From Candidatus Staskawiczbacteria bacterium (GTDB lineage: Bacteria; Patescibacteriota; Minisyncoccia; Minisyncoccales; Staskawiczbacteraceae), in NCBI GenBank assembly GCA_943357015.1, contig CALRFZ010000012.1, positions 1 to 23,744 of the forward strand: a stretch of 23,744 nucleotides of DNA. The letters are read 5' to 3'. Every line of letters begins with the position of its first letter. Position 1 is the first letter of the stretch. Both the position numbers and the translations under genes were made by a program. Under the pieces are notes generated by a model, which made no database searches, was not told where the DNA came from, and saw only the letters and a list, made by a program, of their open reading frames with translations. Shown piece after piece: positions 5,946 to 13,729 of the stretch.

Positions 5946-6284
5946 TTAGAATATTTTATTGGCTGGGCGTTTTTTCATACCTAGCCACTCAAAAATATCC
6001 CTGTTAAACCAGTTAGATACTACTACTAACGCCAGCCAAATGTTGATGATGGCAAAAATCAAATTTACCATTGCCAACAAAAAGGCGTAACCGTTAATAA
6101 ACCAAAAGCCTTGATCGGACAAAATTAATAACCCTTGACTGGTAATAATAGATACCAGTTCTTGTCCAATCAAAAAGACAATAACTGACAAAAAAATACA
6201 CAACCTTAGCGCAATTCTGGCGCGTTTTTTCCGTCGGAAAATTAGTTTTTCTTCCGGAGTCAAAACCAGTTTGCCGTTGCTCAT
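5946..6284 (-). CDS. Small two-helix membrane protein downstream of infB
   Basis: A 112-residue protein with a basic N-terminus (RRKKRARIALR) and two hydrophobic segments at about residues 25-45 and 66-92, then a basic tail (MKKRPANKIF). Both ends probably face the cytoplasm. A GGGG Shine-Dalgarno-like stretch precedes the ATG by 6-7 bases. It starts 33 bp after the infB stop and is followed by a terminator, so it is the last gene of the infB unit. I do not recognise a family, and no function can be assigned. Confidence 0.75.
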   Translation of the reverse strand: MSNGKLVLTPEEKLIFRRKKRARIALRLCIFLSVIVFLIGQELVSIITSQGLLILSDQGFWFINGYAFLLAMVNLIFAIINIWLALVVVSNWFNRDIFEWLGMKKRPANKIF

Positions 6285-6317
6285 AACTATCCCCTTTAGG
6301 TAAAGTGAATGCTAAAT

Positions 6318-7904
6318 TTACAAAACTCCTTTTTGACGCTCTTCTATGTAGGCTTGTAAAATATCTTGAGGTTCAACTTTAATATTGCCTTCAAATAAAA
6401 TTCCGCATTCGTCCCCTTTAACCAATTTATCCATATCTTTTTTATCTCGCTGTAAATTTATAATTCGGCCAGCGCCAACTTTTTCTACTCCGCGCATTAC
6501 ATCTAACTTTAATCCTTTTTTGATTTCTCCTTCAGTAATTTTTCCGCCCACAATTTGACGATTTTTTTCACCAAAAAAGATAATTAACGCCTTAATTTTG
6601 CCCACGTCTTTTCTGACCATTTCCGCTTCCAGCGATTTTTCCATACCATTACGGACTTCTTGAATTAATTCGTAAATAATATCAAAAGTTTTAATTCTGA
6701 CTCTTTTTTGGCTGTCGTTTTTCATTAACTGCAAAACCGATGGCATAATTTTGACGCGAAACCCAATAATTACTGCTTTAGAATACTCGGCCAATTTAAC
6801 ATCGGTTTCGTTAATATCACCCACCTCTACTTTTAAAATTCTAGGAATAACCTGATCTTGAGGCAAATTTTTTAACATTCCTTCTATAGCCTCAACTGAT
6901 CCGGCCACATCGCCTTTTAAAATAATATTTAAGATTTTTTCTTTACCAGCTGGATTTTTTGCTGACAATAAACCTGAGCCATTTTTTTCTTTCTCTAAAG
7001 ATTCTTTTTTGATGTACGCCATTGCATCATTGGTGGTTTTGTAAGTTTTAAAAATTTGACCAACGGCCGGCACTTTTTCAAATCCTAAAATTACAGCTGG
7101 TTGGCTGGGCTTGGCATTTTCAATAGTTTGACCAGCGAAATTTTGCAAATGGCGAATTTTAGCCATTGCGGTATCGGTTGCAATAATGTCTTTATTGCTT
7201 AAGATGCCTTTTTCTACAATTACAGTAGCTACTGGCCCTTTTAAACTGTCCATCCGCGATTCAATTACTAAGCCTTGAGCCAAAACTTTTAAGTCCGCGG
7301 TTAATTCTTGCATTTCAGCTACCAATAAAATCATTTCCAGTAATTGATCAATGCCAGTTTTATCTCTGGCTGAAACTTCAACCGATGGCACAGTGCCACC
7401 CATAGATTCTACTACCACATCTATTTTCGCTAATTCGCGCGTGATTTTGGCGGGATCGGCATTTGGCAGATCAATTTTATTTAACACCACAATCATTGGA
7501 ATTTGCGCGTTTTTTATTGATAAAACCGCTTCTTTAGTTTGAGGTTGAACGGATTGGGCGGAGTCTACCACTAGCAAGGCAATATCAGCCACCGAGGCCC
7601 CGCGATTACGCATTGCCCCAAAAGCTTCGTGTCCGGGAGTGTCAATAAAAGTAATATTCTTTGAATTAAATTCTACTTCATAGGCGCCAATGTGCTGAGT
7701 AATTCCACCTGATTCTTTTTTGGTAATGTTAAAATCTTTAATTGCCTCTAAAAGCGAGCTTTTACCATGATCTACATGACCCAAAACCACCACCACTGGC
7801 GGTTTTTGCCAAGCTTTTTCTGGTAATTTTTGAACTATTTTTTTGGCTTTTACGCTAACAGTTTTTTTAACTGCGCGAGGCTTAGCCGGTTTTTTTGTGA
7901 CCAT
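6318..7904 (-). CDS. infB: Translation initiation factor IF-2
   Basis: A 528-residue GTPase that places initiator tRNA on the 30S subunit. G1 GHVDHGKS (residues 42-49), G2 GGITQHIGAY, G3 DTPGHE, G4 NKID and G5 SARDKTG are all present, followed by domains II-IV with the usual ILKGDVAGSVEAIEG segment. The N-terminal extension is only about 35 residues, basic and Ala/Lys-rich, far shorter than in most bacteria but common in CPR. I chose ATG 7904 (MVTKKPAKP) rather than the upstream ATG at 7940: an AGGA site sits about 8 bases before it, and the extra 12 residues look unlike IF-2. Transcribed with the small membrane protein downstream. Confidence 0.97.
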   Translation of the reverse strand: MVTKKPAKPRAVKKTVSVKAKKIVQKLPEKAWQKPPVVVVLGHVDHGKSSLLEAIKDFNITKKESGGITQHIGAYEVEFNSKNITFIDTPGHEAFGAMRNRGASVADIALLVVDSAQSVQPQTKEAVLSIKNAQIPMIVVLNKIDLPNADPAKITRELAKIDVVVESMGGTVPSVEVSARDKTGIDQLLEMILLVAEMQELTADLKVLAQGLVIESRMDSLKGPVATVIVEKGILSNKDIIATDTAMAKIRHLQNFAGQTIENAKPSQPAVILGFEKVPAVGQIFKTYKTTNDAMAYIKKESLEKEKNGSGLLSAKNPAGKEKILNIILKGDVAGSVEAIEGMLKNLPQDQVIPRILKVEVGDINETDVKLAEYSKAVIIGFRVKIMPSVLQLMKNDSQKRVRIKTFDIIYELIQEVRNGMEKSLEAEMVRKDVGKIKALIIFFGEKNRQIVGGKITEGEIKKGLKLDVMRGVEKVGAGRIINLQRDKKDMDKLVKGDECGILFEGNIKVEPQDILQAYIEERQKGVL

Positions 7905-7970
7905 AATATTTATCCTACTCCAATAAAAGCTAAAATTCAACGGCAGGACCCAAAAATTCTTCTAAAACCC

Positions 7971-7998
7971 TTGATTTTTCAAAAAACTTCGGTAATAT
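7971..7998 (+). promoter_or_regulatory. Possible promoter of the small Cys-rich gene
   Basis: TTGATT (7971-7976) and TAATAT (7993-7998) are 16 bp apart in the divergent spacer between infB and the gene at 8036. The boxes are only moderate matches. Confidence 0.35.
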
Positions 7999-8035
7999 TA
8001 AAAGACATTTTCAAACTCAAAAAAGGAGACTGGTT

Positions 8036-8257
8036 ATGAGAATTAAGTGCGCCTGTGGTTGCCATGAAACGACACCTGCTTCAGAAATATCAGATTGGTT
8101 ACCGGTTTACCAGATTGGGCTAAGGGGTCGCTTTAAAGTTCTTTACTTTTGGAATGGCGAGTGCTTAGCAGAATGGAGCAGAAAGGAGGCATTAAAAAGC
8201 GCGTCACGGATCATTGAAAACATAAAAAACAGCTTGGTAAATATCAAGCCAGAGTAA
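8036..8257 (+). CDS. Small protein with N-terminal CxCGCH motif, unknown
   Basis: A 73-residue protein starting MRIKCACGCHE: Cys5, Cys7, Cys9 and His10 form a tight cluster that could bind a metal, with a further Cys near residue 44. The rest (FKVLYFWNGECLAEWS, then a basic helix) looks like a small globular domain. A strong AGGAG site lies 7-8 bases upstream of the ATG, unusual for this window, and a terminator follows, so this is a real single-gene unit. The family is not recognised. Confidence 0.7.
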   Translation: MRIKCACGCHETTPASEISDWLPVYQIGLRGRFKVLYFWNGECLAEWSRKEALKSASRIIENIKNSLVNIKPE

Positions 8258-8264
8258 AAAACTT

Positions 8265-8296
8265 AGACCGAGTGGTTGTCCACATCGGTCTTTTTT
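8265..8296 (+). terminator. Rho-independent terminator
   Basis: agaccgagtgg (8265-8275) pairs with ccacatcggtct (8280-8291) with one bulge around ttgt, followed by six T. It lies just past the stop of the small Cys-rich gene. Confidence 0.85.
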
Positions 8297-8312
8297 ATTA
8301 CTTTTTTGTTTG

Positions 8313-8321
8313 TGGTATAAT
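8313..8321 (+). promoter_or_regulatory. Extended -10 promoter of the pilus cluster
   Basis: TGGTATAAT at 8313-8321 is a perfect extended -10 element between the terminator and the first pilus gene. No good -35 is visible, which is normal for extended -10 promoters. The transcript would begin near 8328 and include the whole heptad hairpin at 8331-8392. Confidence 0.55.
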
Positions 8322-8330
8322 TATTTAATT

Positions 8331-8392
8331 AGTTTGTAGTTGATAGTGAGTAGTTTGTAGTCTACTCACTACTCACTACTCACTACTCACTA
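8331..8392. repeat. Heptad repeat hairpin upstream of pilB
   Basis: The left arm reads as 7-bp units agtttgt, agttgat, agtgagt, agtttgt (8331-8358). The right arm is ctactca repeated four times plus cta (8362-8392). agtgagtag (8345-8353) pairs perfectly with ctactcact (8362-8370). It ends 10 bp before the pilB ATG, so it may affect ribosome access. Confidence 0.85.
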
Positions 8393-8402
8393 AAAACTAG
8401 CT

Positions 8403-10136
8403 ATGAAAGTTGATTCTGATAAATTATTAAAATTTATTCTGGAAGCGGGGTTAATTACCGAATCTCAGATGGCAAAAATTCTGGAAAAAAGCCAACAAAC
8501 TGGTCAAGAAACCGAACATATTTTGGTTGACGAAAAATTTGTCACTCAAAAAGAGTTAATAAAAATTGAAGCTTATCTTTTGGGTATTCCCTTTATTAAC
8601 TTAGAAAACGAAGTTATTCCCATTCAAGTTTTAACTATTATTCCCGAAGCCATTGCTCGGGCCCACCACATTGTCGCTTTTAAAAAAACTGGCAATAATC
8701 TGGAAGTTGCTATGACCGACCCCGAAGACCTGCGCACCATTGCTTTTTTGGAAAAAACTATGCCGTCGGTCAAAATTTTGGCGCGATTGGCAACGACCGA
8801 AAGTATTAAAAATGTTTTATCTCAATATCAAAAAACTTTAGAAATAGAATTTCAGGATTTAATCGCACCCGAAACCACAAATGCTCAAGGGAAATTCCAA
8901 AAAGAAGAATTAAAAAAAGCGTCACAGGAATTGCCAATTATAAAAATTGTAGACACGCTTTTAAAACACGCCATTTTACAGCACACTTCAGACGTTCACA
9001 TTGAACCGTTAGAAAAAGAAGTTATTGTGCGTTATCGTATTGATGGTATTTTGCATGATATTATGACTCTGCCAATTTCTACTACTCTTGGCATTGTGGC
9101 CAGAATCAAAGTGCTTTCTAATTTAAAACTTGATGAACACCGACTTCCTCAGGACGGTAGATTTAAAATTGAAAATGAAGATTTTAAGTATTCTGTCAGA
9201 GTTTCTATTTTACCAGTTTTTAACGGCGAAAAAATTGTTTTAAGGTTGCTGGCCGAAAATACCAAATCTTCTACTTTGGATAAATTAGGCTTTTCTGGCA
9301 AGGTACTAGAACAAATCAAAAGCAGTTTAAATAAATCTTCAGGTATGATTTTAATTACTGGCCCCACAGGTTCAGGAAAAACCACCACGCTCTATGCGAT
9401 GATGGATATTTTAAACACGGCCGAAGTTAATATTTCTACTGTAGAAGACCCAATTGAATACCGAATGCCAAGAATTAATCAAACCCAAGTTAATTCAGAA
9501 ATTGGCCTAACTTTTGCCGCCGGATTAAGAGTTTTAGTGCGTCAAGATCCAGACATTATTATGGTGGGAGAAATCCGCGACAGTGAAACTGCTAGCTTGA
9601 CCATCAACGCCGCTTTAACTGGTCATTTAGTGCTTTCAACTTTGCATACCACGCAAGCTTCCGGCGCAATTCCGCGTTTAATTGATATGCAAATTGAACC
9701 GTTTTTAATTGCCTCCACGCTAGACTTGATTGTTGCCCAGCGTCTAGTCAGAAAATTCCATAGCGAAAAAGAGGCTTACAAATTAACTGATCAGCAAATT
9801 AAAAACCTAGAAAAATATTGCAATTTAGAAAGAATTTTAACGATGCTTAAAGAAGATAAAATTGTCAAACCCAAAGCCACAGTTAAAGATTTAGAATTTT
9901 ACCGCCCAAAAATATCCGCCGATTCTATTGATGGCTACAAGGGCCGAATTGGTATTGTAGAAGTTTTGCCAATTAGTGAAGCGATTAGAGAGTTAATTGT
10001 TAAAAAATCTAGCACTAAAGAAATTGCCACGCAGGCCATTGCCGAAGGTATGCGTACTATGATTGAGGATGGTTTTATTAAAGCTGTCCAAGGTCTAACT
10101 TCCATTGAAGAAGTTTTAAGAGTAATCACCGAATAA
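8403..10136 (+). CDS. pilB: Type IV pilus assembly ATPase PilB (GspE family)
   Basis: A 577-residue hexameric ATPase that powers pilus extension at the inner face of the membrane. Residues ~1-150 are the GspE/PilB N-terminal domain. The motor has Walker A GPTGSGKTT (~320-328), Asp box VEDPIEYR, Walker B DPDIIMVGEIRD (~384-395) and His box GHLVLSTLHT (~406). The zinc-binding tetracysteine usual between the His box and the GYKGR motif is missing: the segment reads RKFHSEKEAY and FYRPKISADSIDGYKGR with no Cys pairs. PilC follows after 109 bp. GspE of a type II system is the alternative, but the pilM-N-O set supports a pilus. Confidence 0.95.
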   Translation: MKVDSDKLLKFILEAGLITESQMAKILEKSQQTGQETEHILVDEKFVTQKELIKIEAYLLGIPFINLENEVIPIQVLTIIPEAIARAHHIVAFKKTGNNLEVAMTDPEDLRTIAFLEKTMPSVKILARLATTESIKNVLSQYQKTLEIEFQDLIAPETTNAQGKFQKEELKKASQELPIIKIVDTLLKHAILQHTSDVHIEPLEKEVIVRYRIDGILHDIMTLPISTTLGIVARIKVLSNLKLDEHRLPQDGRFKIENEDFKYSVRVSILPVFNGEKIVLRLLAENTKSSTLDKLGFSGKVLEQIKSSLNKSSGMILITGPTGSGKTTTLYAMMDILNTAEVNISTVEDPIEYRMPRINQTQVNSEIGLTFAAGLRVLVRQDPDIIMVGEIRDSETASLTINAALTGHLVLSTLHTTQASGAIPRLIDMQIEPFLIASTLDLIVAQRLVRKFHSEKEAYKLTDQQIKNLEKYCNLERILTMLKEDKIVKPKATVKDLEFYRPKISADSIDGYKGRIGIVEVLPISEAIRELIVKKSSTKEIATQAIAEGMRTMIEDGFIKAVQGLTSIEEVLRVITE

Positions 10137-10139
10137 TTT

Positions 10140-10240
10140 AAAATTCAAAATTCAAAATTTAAAAACAATTTAAAAATACTAATTTAAAAATTCTGAAATT
10201 TATCATTGTTTTTAAATTTATCATTTTAAATTTTGCATTC
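10140..10240. repeat. Heptad-like inverted repeat between pilB and pilC
   Basis: AT-rich units aaaattc, aaaattc, aaaattt begin the spacer. aaatttaaaaacaat (10155-10169) pairs perfectly over 15 bp with attgtttttaaattt (10205-10219). Further units tttatca and ttttaaa follow. The period is about 7 bp. Confidence 0.7.
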
Positions 10241-10245
10241 GTGCT

Positions 10246-11460
10246 ATGCCCACCTTTTTTTATAAAGCTAAATCTTTTGATGGTCAAACTCAAAGTGGTA
10301 GTGTTTTTGCCAAAGATATTAGTCAACTAGCGCAGAATTTAAAAAATGATAATCTTTTGCTAATTAGCGCCAATGCTGAAGGCGAAAAACAAAAAACATC
10401 CTGGAATTTTATTCTACCGTCTTTTGGTGTTTCAGAGGTAGAAAAAATTATGCTGACTCGCAATTTATGGATTATGTTTTCCGCTGGATTATCACTGGTT
10501 AAAATTTTTGATATTTTGCAATTACAAGCCAAAAACCAAAAATTAAAAGTTATAATGCAGGGCATTAAAGAAAGGCTCAATAAAGGAGAGAGTTTTTCTA
10601 GCGCTCTGGCCCAATACCCTAAAATATTTAACGACTTTTTTTTGAGTATGGTAAAAATTGGAGAAGAATCTGGCACTTTAGAAGGAATTTTTGAAATTTT
10701 ATCTACGCATATGGACAGGGATCATCAGTTAAGATCTAAAATTAAAGGCGCTTTAATTTATCCTTGCATAATTGTACTGACAATGATGGCGGTTGGCGTT
10801 GTGGTATCAGTTTTTGTTTTACCAAAATTCAGTTCTTTTTTAGAGGGAATGAATATTGATTTGCCAATTTACACTAAAATTTTAATTGCTATTGGAAATT
10901 TATCCCAGCAATATTGGTATTTATCTATTTTAGTGCCAATAGTTTTAGTTTATGGGTTTTTTCTAGCCATAAAAACCAAAAATGGCCGATGGTTGCGAGA
11001 CACTTTTTTAATCAAAGTGCCGTTATTGGCGCCATTTATTAAAAAAAGTAATGCCACGGTTTTAATTCGGTCATTAAGTTCACTTAACGCTTCGGGAATT
11101 TCACAGGTCAGATCTTTAGAAATTACTTCGGCCACGATGTCTAATATTTATTTTAAAAATGCTTTGGATCAGGCCATAGAAAAAGTCAAAAAAGGCGAAA
11201 AGCTTTCTGGCGCCTTGCGTCCTTATGAAAAAATTTTTCCACTGGGCGCAATTGAAATGATGGAAGTTGGTGAGGAGACTGGAAAAACCACTGAAATTTT
11301 AAGAAAATTAGCCGAATTTTATGAACAAGAAGTAATTGAGCTTACCAAAAACTTTTCAGTTATTATTGAGCCTTTACTAATTGTGGTGCTGGGACTTTGT
11401 GTTGCCTTTTTTGCTATTTCTATTATTGAACCAATGTATTCATCGTTAACATCGATTTAA
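10246..11460 (+). CDS. pilC: Type IV pilus inner-membrane platform protein PilC
   Basis: A 404-residue polytopic membrane protein of the PilC/GspF family, the platform on which PilB drives pilin into the pilus. It opens with the typical FFYKAKSFDGQTQSGSVFA segment and contains two T2SSF domains: about residues 65-190 (LTRNLWIMFSAGLSL, IGEESGTLEGI) and 270-395 (LIRSLSSLNASG, VGEETGKTTEIL). Three hydrophobic segments are visible, at ~168-190, ~215-240 and ~375-395. Length is normal. The ATG at 10246 lies past a repeat-filled spacer with no clear Shine-Dalgarno site. Confidence 0.95.
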   Translation: MPTFFYKAKSFDGQTQSGSVFAKDISQLAQNLKNDNLLLISANAEGEKQKTSWNFILPSFGVSEVEKIMLTRNLWIMFSAGLSLVKIFDILQLQAKNQKLKVIMQGIKERLNKGESFSSALAQYPKIFNDFFLSMVKIGEESGTLEGIFEILSTHMDRDHQLRSKIKGALIYPCIIVLTMMAVGVVVSVFVLPKFSSFLEGMNIDLPIYTKILIAIGNLSQQYWYLSILVPIVLVYGFFLAIKTKNGRWLRDTFLIKVPLLAPFIKKSNATVLIRSLSSLNASGISQVRSLEITSATMSNIYFKNALDQAIEKVKKGEKLSGALRPYEKIFPLGAIEMMEVGEETGKTTEILRKLAEFYEQEVIELTKNFSVIIEPLLIVVLGLCVAFFAISIIEPMYSSLTSI

Positions 11461-11465
11461 AAATC

Positions 11466-11575
11466 TTGTATTTGGAATTCTGGAGCTAGGAGCTGGAATA
11501 GAATGGATGAATATTAAATATTTGATTCACTATTGACTGTTCCAGATTCAAGCTACAAAATTCTAGATTTAAAAA
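11466..11575. repeat. Heptad-like inverted arms between pilC and the GspH-like gene
   Basis: The left side reads cttgtat, ttggaat, tctggag, ctaggag, ctggaat, agaatgg. The reverse complement of the right side reads ctagaat, tttgtag, cttgaat, ctggaac, agtcaat, agtgaat. Both follow a 7-bp period and share words (ctggaa, gaat) but have drifted, so the pairing is patchy. Confidence 0.55.
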
Positions 11576-11579
11576 TAAC

Positions 11580-12458
11580 ATTTTTACTTCAAATTTTAAA
11601 AATAAAGGTTTTACTATTGTAGAAATAATTATTGTTGTTGCTATATTGCTTTTTATTGGGGCAATAACGATTCCGGCGGTAATTTCACTGCAACAAGTGC
11701 CTCAATTGGGTAATACCGCCGAAGAAATTATTAGCATTTTACGTTTGGCACAAAATCAAACCTTAGCTTCAGAGGGCGATAGTCAATACGGAATTTATTT
11801 TAATACTAGTTTATCGCCTCATCAATACATTATTTTTAAAGGTAGTAGTTATTCATTGCGCGACAGTTCTTATGATAAAACATATATTCTGCCCAGTACT
11901 CTGGAATTTTATGCAATCAACACTGGCGCCAATAATGAAGTAGTTTTTGATAAACTCACCGGCGCGACCGGAAATTCCGGCAATATATCTTTGCGATTAA
12001 AAGAAGACGCCAGCAAAACTAAAATTATTTATATTACCAGCTCTGGAGTAATTAATTATACGGCGCCTTCAGTCCCGCAAGACAGTCGCTTAAAAGATTC
12101 TCGGCATATTAATTTTAATTATAGTCGCGTGATTAACACTGCTAATGAAAATTTAATTTTAACTTTTAACGAAACTATCATAAAAACTATTCCCTTAAGT
12201 CAAAATCTTAATAATGGCCAATTTAGCTGGCAAGGAACTTACGCTATAAATGGCATAGATCAAGTATTAGCCATTCATACTTTGCGCTTAAATTTTCCTG
12301 ATACTCAATTTTCACTTTTTAGGGATGCAAGATTCAATAACACCAGCCTTAAAATACAGCTTTCCGGCGATAATACTGGCACATTAGCAGAATATTCCGC
12401 CAACGGCCAAATTACTAATTACTATTCAATTTATGTGAATAATTTTGCTTGGCAATAA
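11580..12458 (+). CDS. GspH/FimT-like prepilin with apparent AUU start
   Basis: A pseudopilin of about 292 residues. The class III leader and methylation motif are clear: KNKG, then FTIVEIIIVVAILLFIGAIT, with Gly before the cut, Phe+1 and Glu+5. Then EEIISILRLAQNQTLASEG, a typical GspH/FimT helix, and a beta-rich C-terminal part. The frame has no ATG, GTG or TTG upstream of the motif; the first standard start codon is TTG 11646, inside the transmembrane helix, and would destroy the signal. Back to the stop at about 11523 the plausible initiator is ATT at 11580, giving MFTSNFKNKGFTIVE. Alternatives are a base error or mutation changing ATG to ATT. It probably helps prime pilus assembly. Confidence 0.8.
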   Translation: MFTSNFKNKGFTIVEIIIVVAILLFIGAITIPAVISLQQVPQLGNTAEEIISILRLAQNQTLASEGDSQYGIYFNTSLSPHQYIIFKGSSYSLRDSSYDKTYILPSTLEFYAINTGANNEVVFDKLTGATGNSGNISLRLKEDASKTKIIYITSSGVINYTAPSVPQDSRLKDSRHINFNYSRVINTANENLILTFNETIIKTIPLSQNLNNGQFSWQGTYAINGIDQVLAIHTLRLNFPDTQFSLFRDARFNNTSLKIQLSGDNTGTLAEYSANGQITNYYSIYVNNFAWQ

Positions 12459-12463
12459 AGGAA

Positions 12464-12609
12464 AATTTCTAATTAACCTAATTTCTAATTGATCTAATCA
12501 AATCCGCATTCTCAATTCTATTATTAAAAAATTAGTAAAATAGATTTAGATATTAAAAACTTTTTATTGGGATTTGATTAGGCATTAGGTCAATTAGAAA
12601 TTAGAATAA
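12464..12609. repeat. Heptad inverted repeat, arms differing by one 7-bp unit
   Basis: The left arm (12464-12505) contains cctaatttctaattgatc followed by taatcaaatcc. The right arm (12569-12609) is its reverse complement with one substitution and one extra heptamer (cattagg, near 12582-12588). The loop is about 63 nt and AT-rich. The spacer separates two prepilin genes. Confidence 0.8.
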
Positions 12610-12612
12610 TTT

Positions 12613-13101
12613 ATGGTTTTTAATTTAAAAAACAATCGGGGATTTATTCTTTTAGAAGCATTTTTGGCAATTATGGTTATTGGTCTAGCTTTTGGCGTGC
12701 TTTTAAGTGTTGGCACTTTATCAATTAAAACTTCCACTGTAATGCAAAAAAGTAGTCAGGCAAATTTTTTGCTCAAAGAAATTTTAGAATCTGCCCGAAG
12801 TTTTCGTGATGGAACTACTTGGTCAAGTAACGGACTTGGCCCTGTTTCCACAGGAAGCGCCAACCCCTATTATTTTACCTTAACTGGCAACGCGTGGGTT
12901 TTAACATCAGGAACAGAAACTACCGGAATTTTTACTAGAAAAATTGTTTTTGATAATGTGTCTCGCGACCCTGTAACCCAAAATATTGAAACCACCTACA
13001 ATTCTTCTCACAACGACCCCAATACCAAAAAAGCCACCGCTACCGTTATCTGGTCAGATAAAACCGTCAATTTGGTCACCTATTTTACTAATTGGAAGTA
13101 A
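12613..13101 (+). CDS. PilV/GspI-like prepilin
   Basis: A 162-residue pseudopilin. The leader MVFNLKNNRG is followed by FILLEAFLAIMVIGLAFGVLL: Gly at -1, Phe+1, Glu+5, and a hydrophobic helix. The ILLEAFLAIMVIG wording is close to PilV/GspI (usually SLLEVLVALxI). The exposed part is rich in Thr, Ser and Asn, as expected for a beta domain. It sits between the GspH-like and PilW-like genes in the usual order of minor pilins. PilV versus GspI cannot be separated here. Confidence 0.85.
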   Translation: MVFNLKNNRGFILLEAFLAIMVIGLAFGVLLSVGTLSIKTSTVMQKSSQANFLLKEILESARSFRDGTTWSSNGLGPVSTGSANPYYFTLTGNAWVLTSGTETTGIFTRKIVFDNVSRDPVTQNIETTYNSSHNDPNTKKATATVIWSDKTVNLVTYFTNWK

Positions 13102-13104
13102 AAA

Positions 13105-13226
13105 CTACCATTAACCATTTACATTTGACCATTGACTAAAAAGTTTAGAATCATTAAGTTTAAATTCTATTTTTGGTAAATTGTCAAATGTTAATTGTCA
13201 AATGTCAAATGTTAAATGTTAATTGT
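13105..13226. repeat. Heptad inverted arms, right arm entering the next gene
   Basis: The left arm (13105-13138) has units ttaacca, tttacat, ttgacca, ttgacta. The right arm (about 13180-13226) is built of ttgtcaa, atgttaa, ttgtcaa, atgtcaa, atgttaa, atgttaa, ttgtc. The reverse complement of the left arm shares the words gtcaa and ggttaa. The right arm supplies several ATG codons to the following prepilin gene. Confidence 0.8.
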
Positions 13227-13727
13227 CGCCAAAGAGGCTTTACTCTTGTAGAAGTCATTGTTTATGTTGCCATTTTATCTTTGGTAATGCTTTTAATTAG
13301 TACTTTTATTTTTTACATGGCAAAATCAAACTTTCAAAGCAAAGGCAGTCGCGAGTCTTTTGATAGCGCGCAGAGAGCTTTAGAACAAATAACTTATGAA
13401 ATTTCTGGCGCTAAAAGTGTTTATACTCCAACCACTACTCAAAACCAATTATCTCTAGAAACTTCTCGCTATTTGCCAGCTGGAGAAACCACTACCTACC
13501 TTGATTTTTTTCTTTGTGGCACACGGCTATGCTTAAAAAAAGAATCGCAAAATCCAGTTTTTCTAACTTCAGATTTAGTGCAAATTGCCAATATTAGCTT
13601 TACCCAAATTTCCAATAATGGCGCGGTTTCCATTAAAACCAGTTTAACTGTCAGTTACGCTCATCAATTAAATAATACCCAGCCAACCATTACACTAACA
13701 TCAACCGCTTCTTTAAAAAAATACTGA
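13209..13727 (+). CDS. PilW/GspJ-like prepilin
   Basis: A pseudopilin with RQRG, then FTLVEVIVYVAILSLVMLLIS (Gly-1, Phe+1, Glu+5), followed by a helix (SRESFDSAQRALEQITYEISGA) and a beta-rich end, fitting PilW/GspJ. The start is ambiguous: TTG 13173, ATG 13188 and ATG 13209 are all in frame, and the first ~18 codons are made of the heptad repeat. I chose 13209 because MLNVNCRQRG is a normal-length leader. Cys residues in FFLCGTRLCLKK could form a disulfide. It ends with TGA, overlapped by the context of the next ATG (13730), so the two genes are coupled. Confidence 0.85.
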   Translation: MLNVNCRQRGFTLVEVIVYVAILSLVMLLISTFIFYMAKSNFQSKGSRESFDSAQRALEQITYEISGAKSVYTPTTTQNQLSLETSRYLPAGETTTYLDFFLCGTRLCLKKESQNPVFLTSDLVQIANISFTQISNNGAVSIKTSLTVSYAHQLNNTQPTITLTSTASLKKY

Positions 13728-13729
13728 TC

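Noticed and set aside
7905..7940. Upstream ATG of infB adding 12 residues
   Set aside because: The ATG at 7904 has an AGGA site at good spacing, and the extra residues (MNFSFYWSRINI) do not resemble IF-2.
8331..8392. Possible CRISPR array because of short direct repeats
   Set aside because: Units are 7 bp with no unique spacers and no cas genes nearby.
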